DNA from: an uncultured Oscillospiraceae bacterium
GTDB lineage: Bacteria > Bacillota > Clostridia > Oscillospirales > Ruminococcaceae
Reading direction: 5' to 3'
Assembly: GCA_934463345.1 (NCBI GenBank)
Contig: CAKSJL010000020.1
Span: 1 to 23,741 of the forward strand
DNA length: 23,741 nt
The notes beneath the pieces were generated by a model. That model searched no databases, had not been told where the DNA came from, and was given only the letters and a program-made list of their open reading frames with translations. Both the position numbers and the translations under genes were made by a program. Numbering within the stretch: position 1 is the first letter of the stretch; every line of letters begins with the position of its first letter. This document shows, in pieces, positions 7,249 through 14,831 of the stretch.

Positions 7249-7896
7249 ATGTCAAAATCCCTGATTTCGGCACCGGTTATAAAAAGGCTGCCGAGATACT
7301 ACCGCTTTTTAGGCGAGCTTGAAAAGCAAGGGTTTATAAGGATTTCAAGCAGAGAGCTTTCGGAAAAAATGGGGCTGACGGCTTCGCAGATAAGACAGGA
7401 TCTGAACTGCTTCGGCGGTTTTGGTCAGCAGGGGTATGGCTATAATGTAAAGGAGCTTCACAGAACGATCGGTGAGATTCTTGGAATAAACGCCGGAAAC
7501 AGGACAATTCTTATCGGTGCGGGAAACCTCGGAATGGCGATCGCCTCGCATATTGATTTTCGCAAGAGAGGCTTTGAGCTTATCGGGATTTTTGACAGCA
7601 ATCCGGAAAAGGCAGGAAGAGTGATCGCCGGAGTTACAGTTTACAGCGCTGACGTGGTGGAGAGATTCTGCAAAGAAAAGAAACCTGTCTGCGCAGTATT
7701 GTGCATACCAAAGGCGGCTGCTCAGGAAATTGCCAACAAGCTTGTAACGCTTGGAATAAAGGGCTTCTGGAATTTCAGCCATTATGACCTGAGAATGGAG
7801 CATAACGGCATTATTGTTGAGAATGTCCACCTTGCGGACAGTCTTATGACGCTTTCTTACGGACTTCATGCAAACGAACAGGACGAGAGAAAGTGA
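7249..7896 (+). CDS. rex: Redox-sensing transcriptional repressor Rex
   Basis: Rex is a dimeric repressor that leaves its operators when the NADH/NAD+ ratio rises. The 215-aa protein has an N-terminal winged helix (about residues 1-75, with RISSRELSEKMGLTASQIRQ), then a Rossmann domain with GAGNLG at 90-95 and FDSNPEKAG after the second strand, and a C-terminal swapped helix region near NVHLADSLMTLSYGL. ATG 7249 is preferred over TTG 7240 because AGAAGGA lies 9 bases upstream of it. It follows icd by 25 bases and ends the operon, just before a strong terminator. Its placement with acn and icd suggests redox control of 2-oxoglutarate formation. A possible Rex site overlaps the operon promoter. 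Confidence 0.95.
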   Translation: MSKSLISAPVIKRLPRYYRFLGELEKQGFIRISSRELSEKMGLTASQIRQDLNCFGGFGQQGYGYNVKELHRTIGEILGINAGNRTILIGAGNLGMAIASHIDFRKRGFELIGIFDSNPEKAGRVIAGVTVYSADVVERFCKEKKPVCAVLCIPKAAAQEIANKLVTLGIKGFWNFSHYDLRMEHNGIIVENVHLADSLMTLSYGLHANEQDERK

Positions 7897-7927
7897 AAAT
7901 CTGTACAAGGCTTTAGTATAATATTTT

Positions 7928-7956
7928 ACGGGTGGGCGCTGCCTGCCCGTTTTTTT
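7928..7956 (+). terminator. Terminator of the acn-icd-rex operon
   Basis: A 10-bp stem, ACGGGTGGGC with GCCTGCCCGT, around a three-base loop and followed by a run of seven T. It lies 31 bases after the rex stop and separates the operon from argG. Confidence 0.93.
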
Positions 7957-8018
7957 ATAGGAAAAATATCCGGAGTATTTTTTCGTATTGCTATAGTCAT
8001 GCATTATTTGTGTATATT

Positions 8019-8056
8019 TTGTGAATATTTGCAGGAATCCTGAATATTTATGCAAT
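8019..8056. promoter_or_regulatory. Candidate ArgR operator (two ARG boxes) before argG
   Basis: At 8039-8056 the 18-base sequence CCTGAATATTTATGCAAT fits the known ARG box (TGAAT, AT-rich centre, ATGCA) at about 14 of 18 positions of the Bacillus consensus. A weaker copy, GTGAATATTTGCAG, starts at 8021, so the TGAATA cores lie 19 bases apart. The better box ends eight bases before the -35 of argG. Paired boxes upstream of a promoter are the usual target of the hexameric arginine repressor. The argR gene is not in the window. Confidence 0.55.
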
Positions 8057-8063
8057 TTGTCAC

Positions 8064-8091
8064 TTGACATTTATTAATAAAGGTGTATAAT
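8064..8091 (+). promoter_or_regulatory. argG promoter
   Basis: TTGACA at 8064-8069, a 16-base spacer and TATAAT at 8086-8091, both hexamers exact. Transcription should start near 8098. The leader to the start codon is about 32 bases and shows no attenuator. Confidence 0.88.
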
Positions 8092-8129
8092 GATAATTAA
8101 TCAATAAAAAATCAACGGAGGATTATAAA

Positions 8130-9374
8130 ATGAACAAACCGGCAGCTAAAAAAGAGATCAAAAAGGTTGTTTTGGCATACTCAGGAGGTCTTGACACTTC
8201 CATTATCATTCCATGGCTCAAGGAAAACTACAACAACTGCGAGGTTATTGCGGTTTCAGGTGACGTAGGTCAGGACAGCGAGCTTGAGGGACTTGAAGAA
8301 AAAGCTCTTAAAACAGGCGCTTCAAAGCTTTACATCGAGCATCTTACTGAGGAATTCATCAGAGACTACGTTTTCCCGACAGTTCAGGCAGGCGCAATCT
8401 ATGAAAACAGATATATGCTCGGTACTTCCTTTGCACGTCCTATTATTGCAAAGAGAATTGCTGAAATTGCAATTGCAGAAGGCGCAGACGCTATCTGCCA
8501 TGGCTGCACAGGAAAGGGCAACGACCAGGTTCGTTTTGAGCTTGCTATAAAGGCATTTGCTCCTGATATGGAGATAATTGCTCCATGGAGAATCTGGGAT
8601 CTCAAGTCAAGAGACGAGGAGATCGACTATGCTGAGGCACACAACATTCCGCTTAAAATAAATCGTGAAACAAACTACTCAAAGGATAAGAACATCTGGC
8701 ATCTTTCACATGAAGGTCTTGACCTTGAGGATCCGGCTAACGAGCCGCAGTATGAGAAGCCTGGCTTCCTTGAAATGGGCGTTTCACCTATCGAAGCTCC
8801 TGACAAGCCGACTTATGTTACAATTCACTTTGAAAAGGGCGTTCCGACAGCTATTGATGGCAAGGAAATGGGCCCTGTTGAAATCGTAAAGACTCTCAAC
8901 AAGCTCGGCGGCGAAAATGGTATCGGTCTTGCTGACCTCGTTGAAAACCGTCTTGTCGGCATGAAGTCAAGAGGCGTTTATGAAACTCCGGGCGGCGCTA
9001 TCCTTTATCATGCTCATGAGGTTCTTGAAACAATTACTATTGACAAGGAAACTGCAAGAATGAAGCAGTATATTGGTATCAAGTTTGCCGACATCGTTTA
9101 CAACGGTCAGTGGTATACACCGCTTCGTGAAGCTCTCAGCGCATTTGTTACAGAAACACAGAAAACTGTTACAGGCGATGTAAAGCTTAAGCTCTACAAG
9201 GGCAATATTATCAATGCCGGCGTAACATCACCATACACACTCTATGATGAAGAGGTTGCTACATTTGATGCTGACGAGGTTTATAACCAGGCTGACAGCG
9301 CAGGCTTCATCAATCTGTTCGGACTTCCGATCAAGGTTAAGGCAAAGCTCGACCAGAAGAGAAACAACAAATAA
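8130..9374 (+). CDS. argG: Argininosuccinate synthase
   Basis: The enzyme joins citrulline and aspartate with ATP to give argininosuccinate, the seventh step of arginine synthesis. The 414-aa protein has the N-type ATP pyrophosphatase loop [11 protein letters not shown] near residues 15-25, [14 protein letters not shown] for citrulline and aspartate binding, APWRIWDL, and the C-terminal dimerisation tail. Its length matches the family. Start ATG 8130 has GGAGGA about 8 bases upstream. It has its own promoter with candidate ARG boxes. A 163-bp palindromic element separates it from argH, so it is either expressed alone or read through a strong RNA hairpin into the rest of the pathway. Confidence 0.97.
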   Translation: MNKPAAKKEIKKVVLAYSGGLDTSIIIPWLKENYNNCEVIAVSGDVGQDSELEGLEEKALKTGASKLYIEHLTEEFIRDYVFPTVQAGAIYENRYMLGTSFARPIIAKRIAEIAIAEGADAICHGCTGKGNDQVRFELAIKAFAPDMEIIAPWRIWDLKSRDEEIDYAEAHNIPLKINRETNYSKDKNIWHLSHEGLDLEDPANEPQYEKPGFLEMGVSPIEAPDKPTYVTIHFEKGVPTAIDGKEMGPVEIVKTLNKLGGENGIGLADLVENRLVGMKSRGVYETPGGAILYHAHEVLETITIDKETARMKQYIGIKFADIVYNGQWYTPLREALSAFVTETQKTVTGDVKLKLYKGNIINAGVTSPYTLYDEEVATFDADEVYNQADSAGFINLFGLPIKVKAKLDQKRNNK

Positions 9375-9400
9375 TCCGGAAGGCTTCGGAACTTAATATA

Positions 9401-9563
9401 AGAACCCATCTTCACAAGCGTATGCGCACGTCTTTCCAGCAAATTTTTTAGCTTACTGCGTTAAAAATGCTTGCCATACACAAGTATGCCTGCGCATTTT
9501 TGCCTTGTCTGCGTAAAAATTGTGCTTGGAAATCTGCACACATATCTTGTGAAGATGGGTTCT
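9401..9563. repeat. Palindromic dispersed element, long version (163 bp)
   Basis: The element starts AGAACCCATCTTCACAAG and ends with the exact complement, an 18-base perfect inverted repeat. Imperfect arms continue inward, and an inner hairpin (AAAAATGC, CATAC, GTATG, GCATTTTT) forms the tip. It is the same family as 2021-2132 but inverted: its right arm matches the left arm of that element. It fills most of the 311 bases between argG and argH. No protein is encoded; the apparent reading frames through it come from the repeat. Behind it, 9575-9600 holds a weaker hairpin and CCTGTTC/GAACAGG forms a second small inverted repeat. Confidence 0.85.
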
Positions 9564-9685
9564 AAGAAATATATGGGCGGACACTTTTCTGTTCGCCCGT
9601 ATGTCATTAAGAAACCTGTTCTGGCAGGATCGCTGCAAATATATTATGGGAACAGGCTCAGAAGCGGAAGTGAAAGGAAGAAACC

Positions 9686-11074
9686 ATGGCAGATAAAATG
9701 TGGGCGGGAAGGTTCTCAAAAGAGGTTGATGAAACAGTTAATGCGTTCAATTCCTCAATAGCCTTTGACGGAAGAATGTACCGCCATGATATTCAGGGAA
9801 GCATCGCCCATGCAGGTATGCTTGGTGAATGCGGAATTATTTCAAAGGCTGACAGCGAAAAGATTATTGAAGGCTTAAAGGGCATACTTGCCGATATCGA
9901 AAACGGAAGCCTTCAGATGGATATGTCAGCCGAGGATATACATATGTTTATTGAGGCGGAGCTTACAAAGCGTCTGGGCGATGTCGGAAAAAGACTTCAT
10001 ACATCACGTTCAAGAAACGATCAGGTCGCACTGGACATCCGTCTTTATCTCAGAGACGAAATTGCGGAAATAAAGGCGCTTGTACTAAAGCTTGCGGACA
10101 CACTCTGTGATATGGCGCAAAAGCATACAAAAACTGTAATGCCGGGATACACTCATCTCCAGAGAGCACAGCCTGTAACGCTTGCACATCATCTTATGGC
10201 TTATGCACAGATGCTGACAAGAGATTTAGGACGTCTTTGCGATGCGGCAGAGAGAATGAACGAATGCCCTCTCGGAAGCTGCGCACTTGCAGGAACTACC
10301 TACAGCATTGACAGATACATGACAGCGAAGGCTTTAGGCTTTGAAGGCCCTATGCTCAACAGTCTTGACGGCGTATCTGACAGGGATTTCTGCGTTGAGC
10401 TTGGCTGTGCGATATCGCTTATAATGACTCACCTTTCAAGATTTTCCGAAGAAATAATAATGTGGTGTTCCTGGGAATTCAAGTTTGTTGAGCTTGACGA
10501 TGCGTATGCGACCGGCTCTTCCATAATGCCGCAGAAAAAGAATCCGGACGTTACAGAGCTTATAAGAGGAAAGACAGGAAGAGTCAACGGAAATCTCATG
10601 ACTCTGCTTTCAATGCTCAAGGGTCTGCCGCTTGCATACAACAAGGATATGCAGGAGGACAAGGAAGCAATATTTGATTCGATTGACAATGTAAAGCTCT
10701 GTCTTAAAACGTTCATTCCTATGATAGAAACCATGAGAGTCAATGCGGACAAAATGAGGGCGGCAGCGGCAGGCGGCTTTATAAATGCTACAGACTGCGC
10801 CGATTATCTTGTAAAGCATGGCATGCCGTTTCGTGATGCATACAAAATCACAGGTAGGCTCGTTGCTGAGTGCATAGACAGGGGACTTACGCTTGAAACG
10901 CTTCCGCTTGAAAGCTACAGAGAGCTTTCAGAACTTTTTGATGAGGATATTTACAAGGCAATCAGCCTTGAAACCTGCGTCGGCGAGAGAAAATCCTTCG
11001 GAGGTCCTGCGCCGGAAGCGGTCATGGAGCAGATAAAAATTACAAGGGAAAGACTTGGAGCTTATCATGAGTAA
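9686..11074 (+). CDS. argH: Argininosuccinate lyase
   Basis: The enzyme splits argininosuccinate into arginine and fumarate, the last step of the pathway. The 462-aa protein is full length for the fumarase/aspartase superfamily. It shows KMWAGRFSKEVDETVNAFNS at the N-terminus, HTSRSRNDQVALDIRLYLRD, PGYTHLQRAQPVTLAHH with the catalytic histidine, and the signature loop GSSIMPQKKNPD near residues 277-288. AAAGGAAG precedes ATG 9686. It heads a run of nine closely packed genes ending with argF. No consensus promoter is visible just upstream, so expression may depend on read-through from argG or on a weak promoter around 9640. Confidence 0.97.
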   Translation: MADKMWAGRFSKEVDETVNAFNSSIAFDGRMYRHDIQGSIAHAGMLGECGIISKADSEKIIEGLKGILADIENGSLQMDMSAEDIHMFIEAELTKRLGDVGKRLHTSRSRNDQVALDIRLYLRDEIAEIKALVLKLADTLCDMAQKHTKTVMPGYTHLQRAQPVTLAHHLMAYAQMLTRDLGRLCDAAERMNECPLGSCALAGTTYSIDRYMTAKALGFEGPMLNSLDGVSDRDFCVELGCAISLIMTHLSRFSEEIIMWCSWEFKFVELDDAYATGSSIMPQKKNPDVTELIRGKTGRVNGNLMTLLSMLKGLPLAYNKDMQEDKEAIFDSIDNVKLCLKTFIPMIETMRVNADKMRAAAAGGFINATDCADYLVKHGMPFRDAYKITGRLVAECIDRGLTLETLPLESYRELSELFDEDIYKAISLETCVGERKSFGGPAPEAVMEQIKITRERLGAYHE

Positions 11075-11276
11075 AAAGCATCTTGGCTTTATTGTTGCGC
11101 TGACCTTTGCCGCCATGCTGATATGGATACTGGGCGAGGTACTGATAGTTGCAGTTTTTAAAATGAGCGGAAAGGCTTCTGTTGTCTGGACAGCGTTCAT
11201 GCTTATAGCAACGATTGCTATAAGTCTCTGGAAGGGCATGAGGGACGAGAGCAGGAAAAACAGCCGTAAATGGTAG
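11067..11276 (+). CDS. Small two-helix membrane protein, 69 aa
   Basis: I do not recognise this gene. It encodes a short basic start (MSKKHLG), two hydrophobic helices at about residues 8-33 and 40-58, and a highly charged C-terminal tail (GMRDESRKNSRKW), so both ends probably face the cytoplasm. ATG 11067 is preferred over TTG 11055 because CTTGGAG lies 6 bases before it. The start overlaps the last eight bases of argH in another frame, and argC follows 15 bases later, so it is co-translated with arginine genes. A role in arginine or ornithine physiology is possible only by context. Confidence 0.7.
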   Translation: MSKKHLGFIVALTFAAMLIWILGEVLIVAVFKMSGKASVVWTAFMLIATIAISLWKGMRDESRKNSRKW

Positions 11277-11291
11277 AATTGGAGTAGAAAC

Positions 11292-12236
11292 ATGGCTTAC
11301 AAGGTTTATATAGACGGTCAGGAGGGAACGACCGGACTGAAAATCCTCGAAAGATTCGAGGGAAGAAATGATATTGAGCTTCTTAAAATAGATGAGGACA
11401 AGAGAAAGGACACAGAGGAACGCAGAAAGTTTATTAATGCGTCGGATTTTACATTTCTGTGTCTGCCGGACGCTGCTGCAATTGAGGCTGTCAGTCTTGC
11501 TGAAAATGAAAACGTAAGAATTATTGACGCTTCCACTGCTCACAGAACAAATCCGGACTGGGCATACGGTTTTCCGGAGCTTTCACCTCAGCACAGGGAG
11601 AGGATACGCACTTCAAAAAGAGTTGCAAATCCTGGCTGTTACGCAAGCGGCTTTATCTCGATCTGCTATCCGCTTATAAAGGCTGGTATCATGCCGGCGG
11701 ATTATCCGGTTTTTGCGTATGCGACTTCGGGATACAGCGGTGCAGGAAAGAAAGCCATTGCGGCTTATGAGAGCGAAAACAAGCCGGCTGAGCTTTTAAG
11801 CCCAAGGCAGTACGCTCTGAATATGAACCATAAGCATCTTCCGGAAATGCAGCTTATATCAGGACTTGAATGCAAGCCTATGTTCAATCCGATCGTGGAT
11901 AACTATTACAGCGGAATGGTCGTTTCAATACCGCTTCAGGGCAGACTTTTAAAGGAAAAATATACTCCGGAACAGGTAAGGGAAGCCCTTTATGAAAATT
12001 ACAGGGACGCAAATTTTATTAAAGTAAAGCCGGCAGGAAGCGAATGTGTACCGGACGGTTTCCTGACCTCGAACGGTTTAAGCGGAACGAACATGATGGA
12101 GCTTTACGTTTTCGGCGACAGTGACCAGATGCTTCTCTGTTCAAGGCTTGACAACCTCGGAAAGGGTGCGTCAGGTGCGGCGGTTCAGTGCATGAATATC
12201 ATGATGGGTATTGATGAAACTACGGGATTGATCTGA
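11292..12236 (+). CDS. argC: N-acetyl-gamma-glutamyl-phosphate reductase, short type
   Basis: The enzyme reduces N-acetylglutamyl phosphate to the semialdehyde with NADPH, the third step. The 314-aa protein belongs to the shorter type 2 ArgC group. It has the nucleotide loop DGQEGTTGLKI instead of the GASGYTG of the common type, with the catalytic cysteine at residue 116 in NPGCYASGF. HKHLPEM and GMVVSIPLQGRL mark the catalytic domain. The start at 11292 has GGAG about 9 bases upstream. It sits between the small membrane protein and argJ, with a 13-base gap to argJ. Confidence 0.95.
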   Translation: MAYKVYIDGQEGTTGLKILERFEGRNDIELLKIDEDKRKDTEERRKFINASDFTFLCLPDAAAIEAVSLAENENVRIIDASTAHRTNPDWAYGFPELSPQHRERIRTSKRVANPGCYASGFISICYPLIKAGIMPADYPVFAYATSGYSGAGKKAIAAYESENKPAELLSPRQYALNMNHKHLPEMQLISGLECKPMFNPIVDNYYSGMVVSIPLQGRLLKEKYTPEQVREALYENYRDANFIKVKPAGSECVPDGFLTSNGLSGTNMMELYVFGDSDQMLLCSRLDNLGKGASGAAVQCMNIMMGIDETTGLI

Positions 12237-12249
12237 GGGGAAATTGATT

Positions 12250-13506
12250 ATGATAAAGAAAGTTGAATTTGAGGGTATTAAATATGTTGACGGAGGCGTA
12301 TGTGCCGCAAAGGGCTTTAAGGCTAATGGAATACAGTGCGGCCTTGCCCATGCGGGGGCTTCTGTTACAGGTAAGAAAAACGATCTTGCTGTCATAATTG
12401 CAGACTGTGAATGCTCTGCGGCAGCTGTCTATACATCAAATAAAGTAAAGGGCGCACCGATAGCGGTTACTAAAAAGAATATTGCTGACGGAAAGGCGTG
12501 GGGAGCTGTTGTCAATTCAGTGAACGCCAACACCTGCAATGCGGACGGTCCTGAAAAGGCACAGAAAATGTGCGAGCTTGCTGCGCATGAATTCGGAAAG
12601 AATGCTTCGGACTTTATTGTTGCTTCAACGGGCGTTATCGGTCAGCCGCTTCCGATCGAGCCTATTGAAAAGGGGATGCCGGAGCTTTGCAAAGGTGTCA
12701 GCTATGAGGGAAATGCGGCTGCGGTTGAAGCTATCATGACGACCGATACACAGCCTAAGGAGGTTGCGGTCGAATTTGAACTTGGCGGCAAAAAATGCGT
12801 TGTCGGGGGAATGCTCAAGGGAAGCGGCATGATACACCCGAATATGGCAACAACACTTTCATTCATTACAACAGATGCGGCTATAGCGCCGGAATATCTG
12901 AAAAGAGCGCTTTGCGACAATGTTAAAAAAACGCTTAATATGGTAAGTGTTGACGGCGACCAGTCAACAAATGATATGTGCTGTATTCTGGCAGACGGTA
13001 TGGCTGGAAACGACGTTATAAACAGCGAAAACAGTGACTTTGAAAAATTTGAGAATGCCCTTTATGCTGTTATGCTCAACCTTGCAAGAATGATGGCGAG
13101 AGACGGCGAGGGAGCAACAAAGCTTATCGAATGCGTATGTACGGGCGCTGACAGCTTTGAGACTGCAAAGGCAGTAGCAAAATCAGTTATCATGTCAAGT
13201 CTTTTCAAGGCGGCGATATTTGGTGAGGACGCAAACTGGGGACGCATTCTCTGCGCTGTCGGCTATGCTGATGCTGAATTTGACATAAATCAGGTTGACG
13301 TTGATCTTGTTTCTGACGCCGGAGCAATTGCTGTGTGCCGCAGTGGCGCAGGGGTTGAATTTTCTGAGGAGGAAGCGAAGAAGATCCTGGGCGAAGAGGA
13401 GATCACAGTTGTTGTGAATATCGGCATCGGAGGTTCAAGAGCTGTTGCGTGGGGCTGTGACCTGACATATGATTATGTTAAAATAAACGGCGATTACCGT
13501 TCATGA
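12250..13506 (+). CDS. argJ: Glutamate N-acetyltransferase / amino-acid acetyltransferase
   Basis: ArgJ moves the acetyl group from N-acetylornithine to glutamate, and in its bifunctional form also acetylates glutamate from acetyl-CoA. The precursor cuts itself before a threonine: KGSGMIHPNMATT places this nucleophile at Thr201, giving alpha and beta chains. FGEDANWGRILCAVGY and the C-terminal region IGGSRAVAWGCDLTYDYV are family marks. ATG 12250 (418 aa) is preferred over TTG 12244 because GAGGGGAAA is well placed before it. Its presence means acetyl groups are recycled. Whether it is also a synthase cannot be read from the sequence, but no argA was seen in the window. Confidence 0.96.
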   Translation: MIKKVEFEGIKYVDGGVCAAKGFKANGIQCGLAHAGASVTGKKNDLAVIIADCECSAAAVYTSNKVKGAPIAVTKKNIADGKAWGAVVNSVNANTCNADGPEKAQKMCELAAHEFGKNASDFIVASTGVIGQPLPIEPIEKGMPELCKGVSYEGNAAAVEAIMTTDTQPKEVAVEFELGGKKCVVGGMLKGSGMIHPNMATTLSFITTDAAIAPEYLKRALCDNVKKTLNMVSVDGDQSTNDMCCILADGMAGNDVINSENSDFEKFENALYAVMLNLARMMARDGEGATKLIECVCTGADSFETAKAVAKSVIMSSLFKAAIFGEDANWGRILCAVGYADAEFDINQVDVDLVSDAGAIAVCRSGAGVEFSEEEAKKILGEEEITVVVNIGIGGSRAVAWGCDLTYDYVKINGDYRS

Positions 13507-13527
13507 TACGGAGAAGAGGACAGTAAG

Positions 13528-14391
13528 ATGGAAATATCGAACAGTACAAGAGCAAAGGTACTTATGGATGCCTTGCCATACATACAGAATTACAACAATA
13601 AGGTCATCGTTGTAAAATACGGTGGGAACGCCATGACCAACGAGGAACTGAAACAGGCGGTTATGAGCGATATCGTTCTACTGTCGCTTGTCGGCATAAA
13701 GGTCGTTTTAGTGCATGGCGGCGGACCTGAAATAAGCGATATGCTCAAAAGGCTTAACATAGAAAGCAGATTTATAAACGGTCTGAGGTATACTGACAAG
13801 GATACTATTGACATTGTAAAGATGGTTCTTGCCGGAAAGGTCAACAAGGAGCTTGTCGCACTGCTTGCGGAGCATAAGGGAAACGCTGTCGGTCTTTGCG
13901 GAATTGACGGAAAAATGCTTATTGCTGAAAGAGCAGAGGGCGAAAACGGCGAGGATCTCGGCTTTGTCGGAAACATCAAGAGAGTCAATACAAAGCCGAT
14001 CACAGACGCTCTTAACAATGGCTGCATACCGGTTATCGCAACTGTTGCATGCGGTGCGGACGGCCAGACATATAATGTAAATGCCGATACTGCCGCTTCA
14101 AGAATCGCAGCAGAGCTTGGCGCTGAAAACCTTATCCTCATGACGGATATTGCCGGACTTTTAAGGGATAAGGAAAGACCGGAAACACTGATACCGTTTG
14201 TTAACGTGAGCGAAGTTCCGTTTATGAAGAGACAGGGTATTATTTCCGGAGGAATGATACCGAAGATCGACTGCTGCGTCGAGGCGGTCAGAAGAGGCGT
14301 TAAAAAGACCTCAATCATTGACGGAAGAGTTCCGCATTCAATACTTATCGAAATACTCTCAAGTGAGGGTATCGGAACACAGTTCAGATAA
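13528..14391 (+). CDS. argB: Acetylglutamate kinase
   Basis: The kinase phosphorylates N-acetylglutamate, the second and usually controlled step. The 287-aa protein shows VVKYGGNAM and VLVHGGGPEISDML for ATP and substrate binding, and GGMIPKIDCCVEAVRRGV near the end. About 26 residues, forming a helix-like stretch (STRAKVLMDALPYIQ), precede the kinase core. An N-terminal helix of this kind marks hexameric, arginine-inhibited kinases, which fits a pathway with ArgJ. Feedback inhibition is an inference. The stop codon overlaps the next start by one base. Confidence 0.96.
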   Translation: MEISNSTRAKVLMDALPYIQNYNNKVIVVKYGGNAMTNEELKQAVMSDIVLLSLVGIKVVLVHGGGPEISDMLKRLNIESRFINGLRYTDKDTIDIVKMVLAGKVNKELVALLAEHKGNAVGLCGIDGKMLIAERAEGENGEDLGFVGNIKRVNTKPITDALNNGCIPVIATVACGADGQTYNVNADTAASRIAAELGAENLILMTDIAGLLRDKERPETLIPFVNVSEVPFMKRQGIISGGMIPKIDCCVEAVRRGVKKTSIIDGRVPHSILIEILSSEGIGTQFR

Positions 14392-14792
14392 TGGCATGGC
14401 TGATTCAGGTCTTTCCGTTCGGACTGGGACTGTTACTGATACTTACCGGAACGGGAATGATAATCTACCGCAAGAAGGGTTTTTACCACATAAGCGGAAG
14501 AATAACAGGCATTGCAAAAAGACAGAGAAAATATTCAAGAGTCAAGGTTCTGCTGGAAGCTCCGGCTGTCAGATATACTTTAAAGGGCAGGGAATACGAT
14601 GGAGTTTCGAGGAGATTCTATACTGATGGAATAAAGGAATTCAAAGAAGGAAAGAGCATCAATATCAGAGTGAAACGCACGAATCCACGAAGATTTGTAC
14701 CCGAGGAAAGCGGCAGGACTGCCGAAAAGCTTGTAATCGGCTGCGGAATATTCATGATTATTGCAAATGCAGTTATCTTATGGCGCTACTGA
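14391..14792 (+). CDS. Two-helix membrane protein resembling DUF3592, 133 aa
   Basis: The protein has an N-terminal membrane helix (about residues 3-25), a soluble basic domain of mostly beta strands with YHISGRITGIAKRQRKYSRV and a central VRYTLKGREYDG, and a C-terminal helix (about 112-131). This is the layout of DUF3592 proteins, whose function is unknown; the match is by pattern only. It overlaps the argB stop by one base (TAATG), indicating coupled translation, and argD follows 39 bases later. Confidence 0.7.
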   Translation: MAWLIQVFPFGLGLLLILTGTGMIIYRKKGFYHISGRITGIAKRQRKYSRVKVLLEAPAVRYTLKGREYDGVSRRFYTDGIKEFKEGKSINIRVKRTNPRRFVPEESGRTAEKLVIGCGIFMIIANAVILWRY

Positions 14793-14831
14793 TATGAAAT
14801 TGCGGCGGCGTTTGAAAGGGATGTAAAACAG

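Noticed and set aside
8005..8035. Rex site upstream of argG (TTGTGAATATTTGCAGG)
   Set aside because: Only the left half fits. The sequence is better explained as a weak ARG box next to the stronger one.
9375..9392. Terminator directly behind argG (TCCGGAAGGCTTCGGA)
   Set aside because: The stem is only about six pairs and no T-run follows.
9471..9761. Plus-strand frame of 96 codons across the long element into argH
   Set aside because: It runs through a non-coding palindrome and then overlaps argH in another frame. No ribosome site and no protein-like composition.
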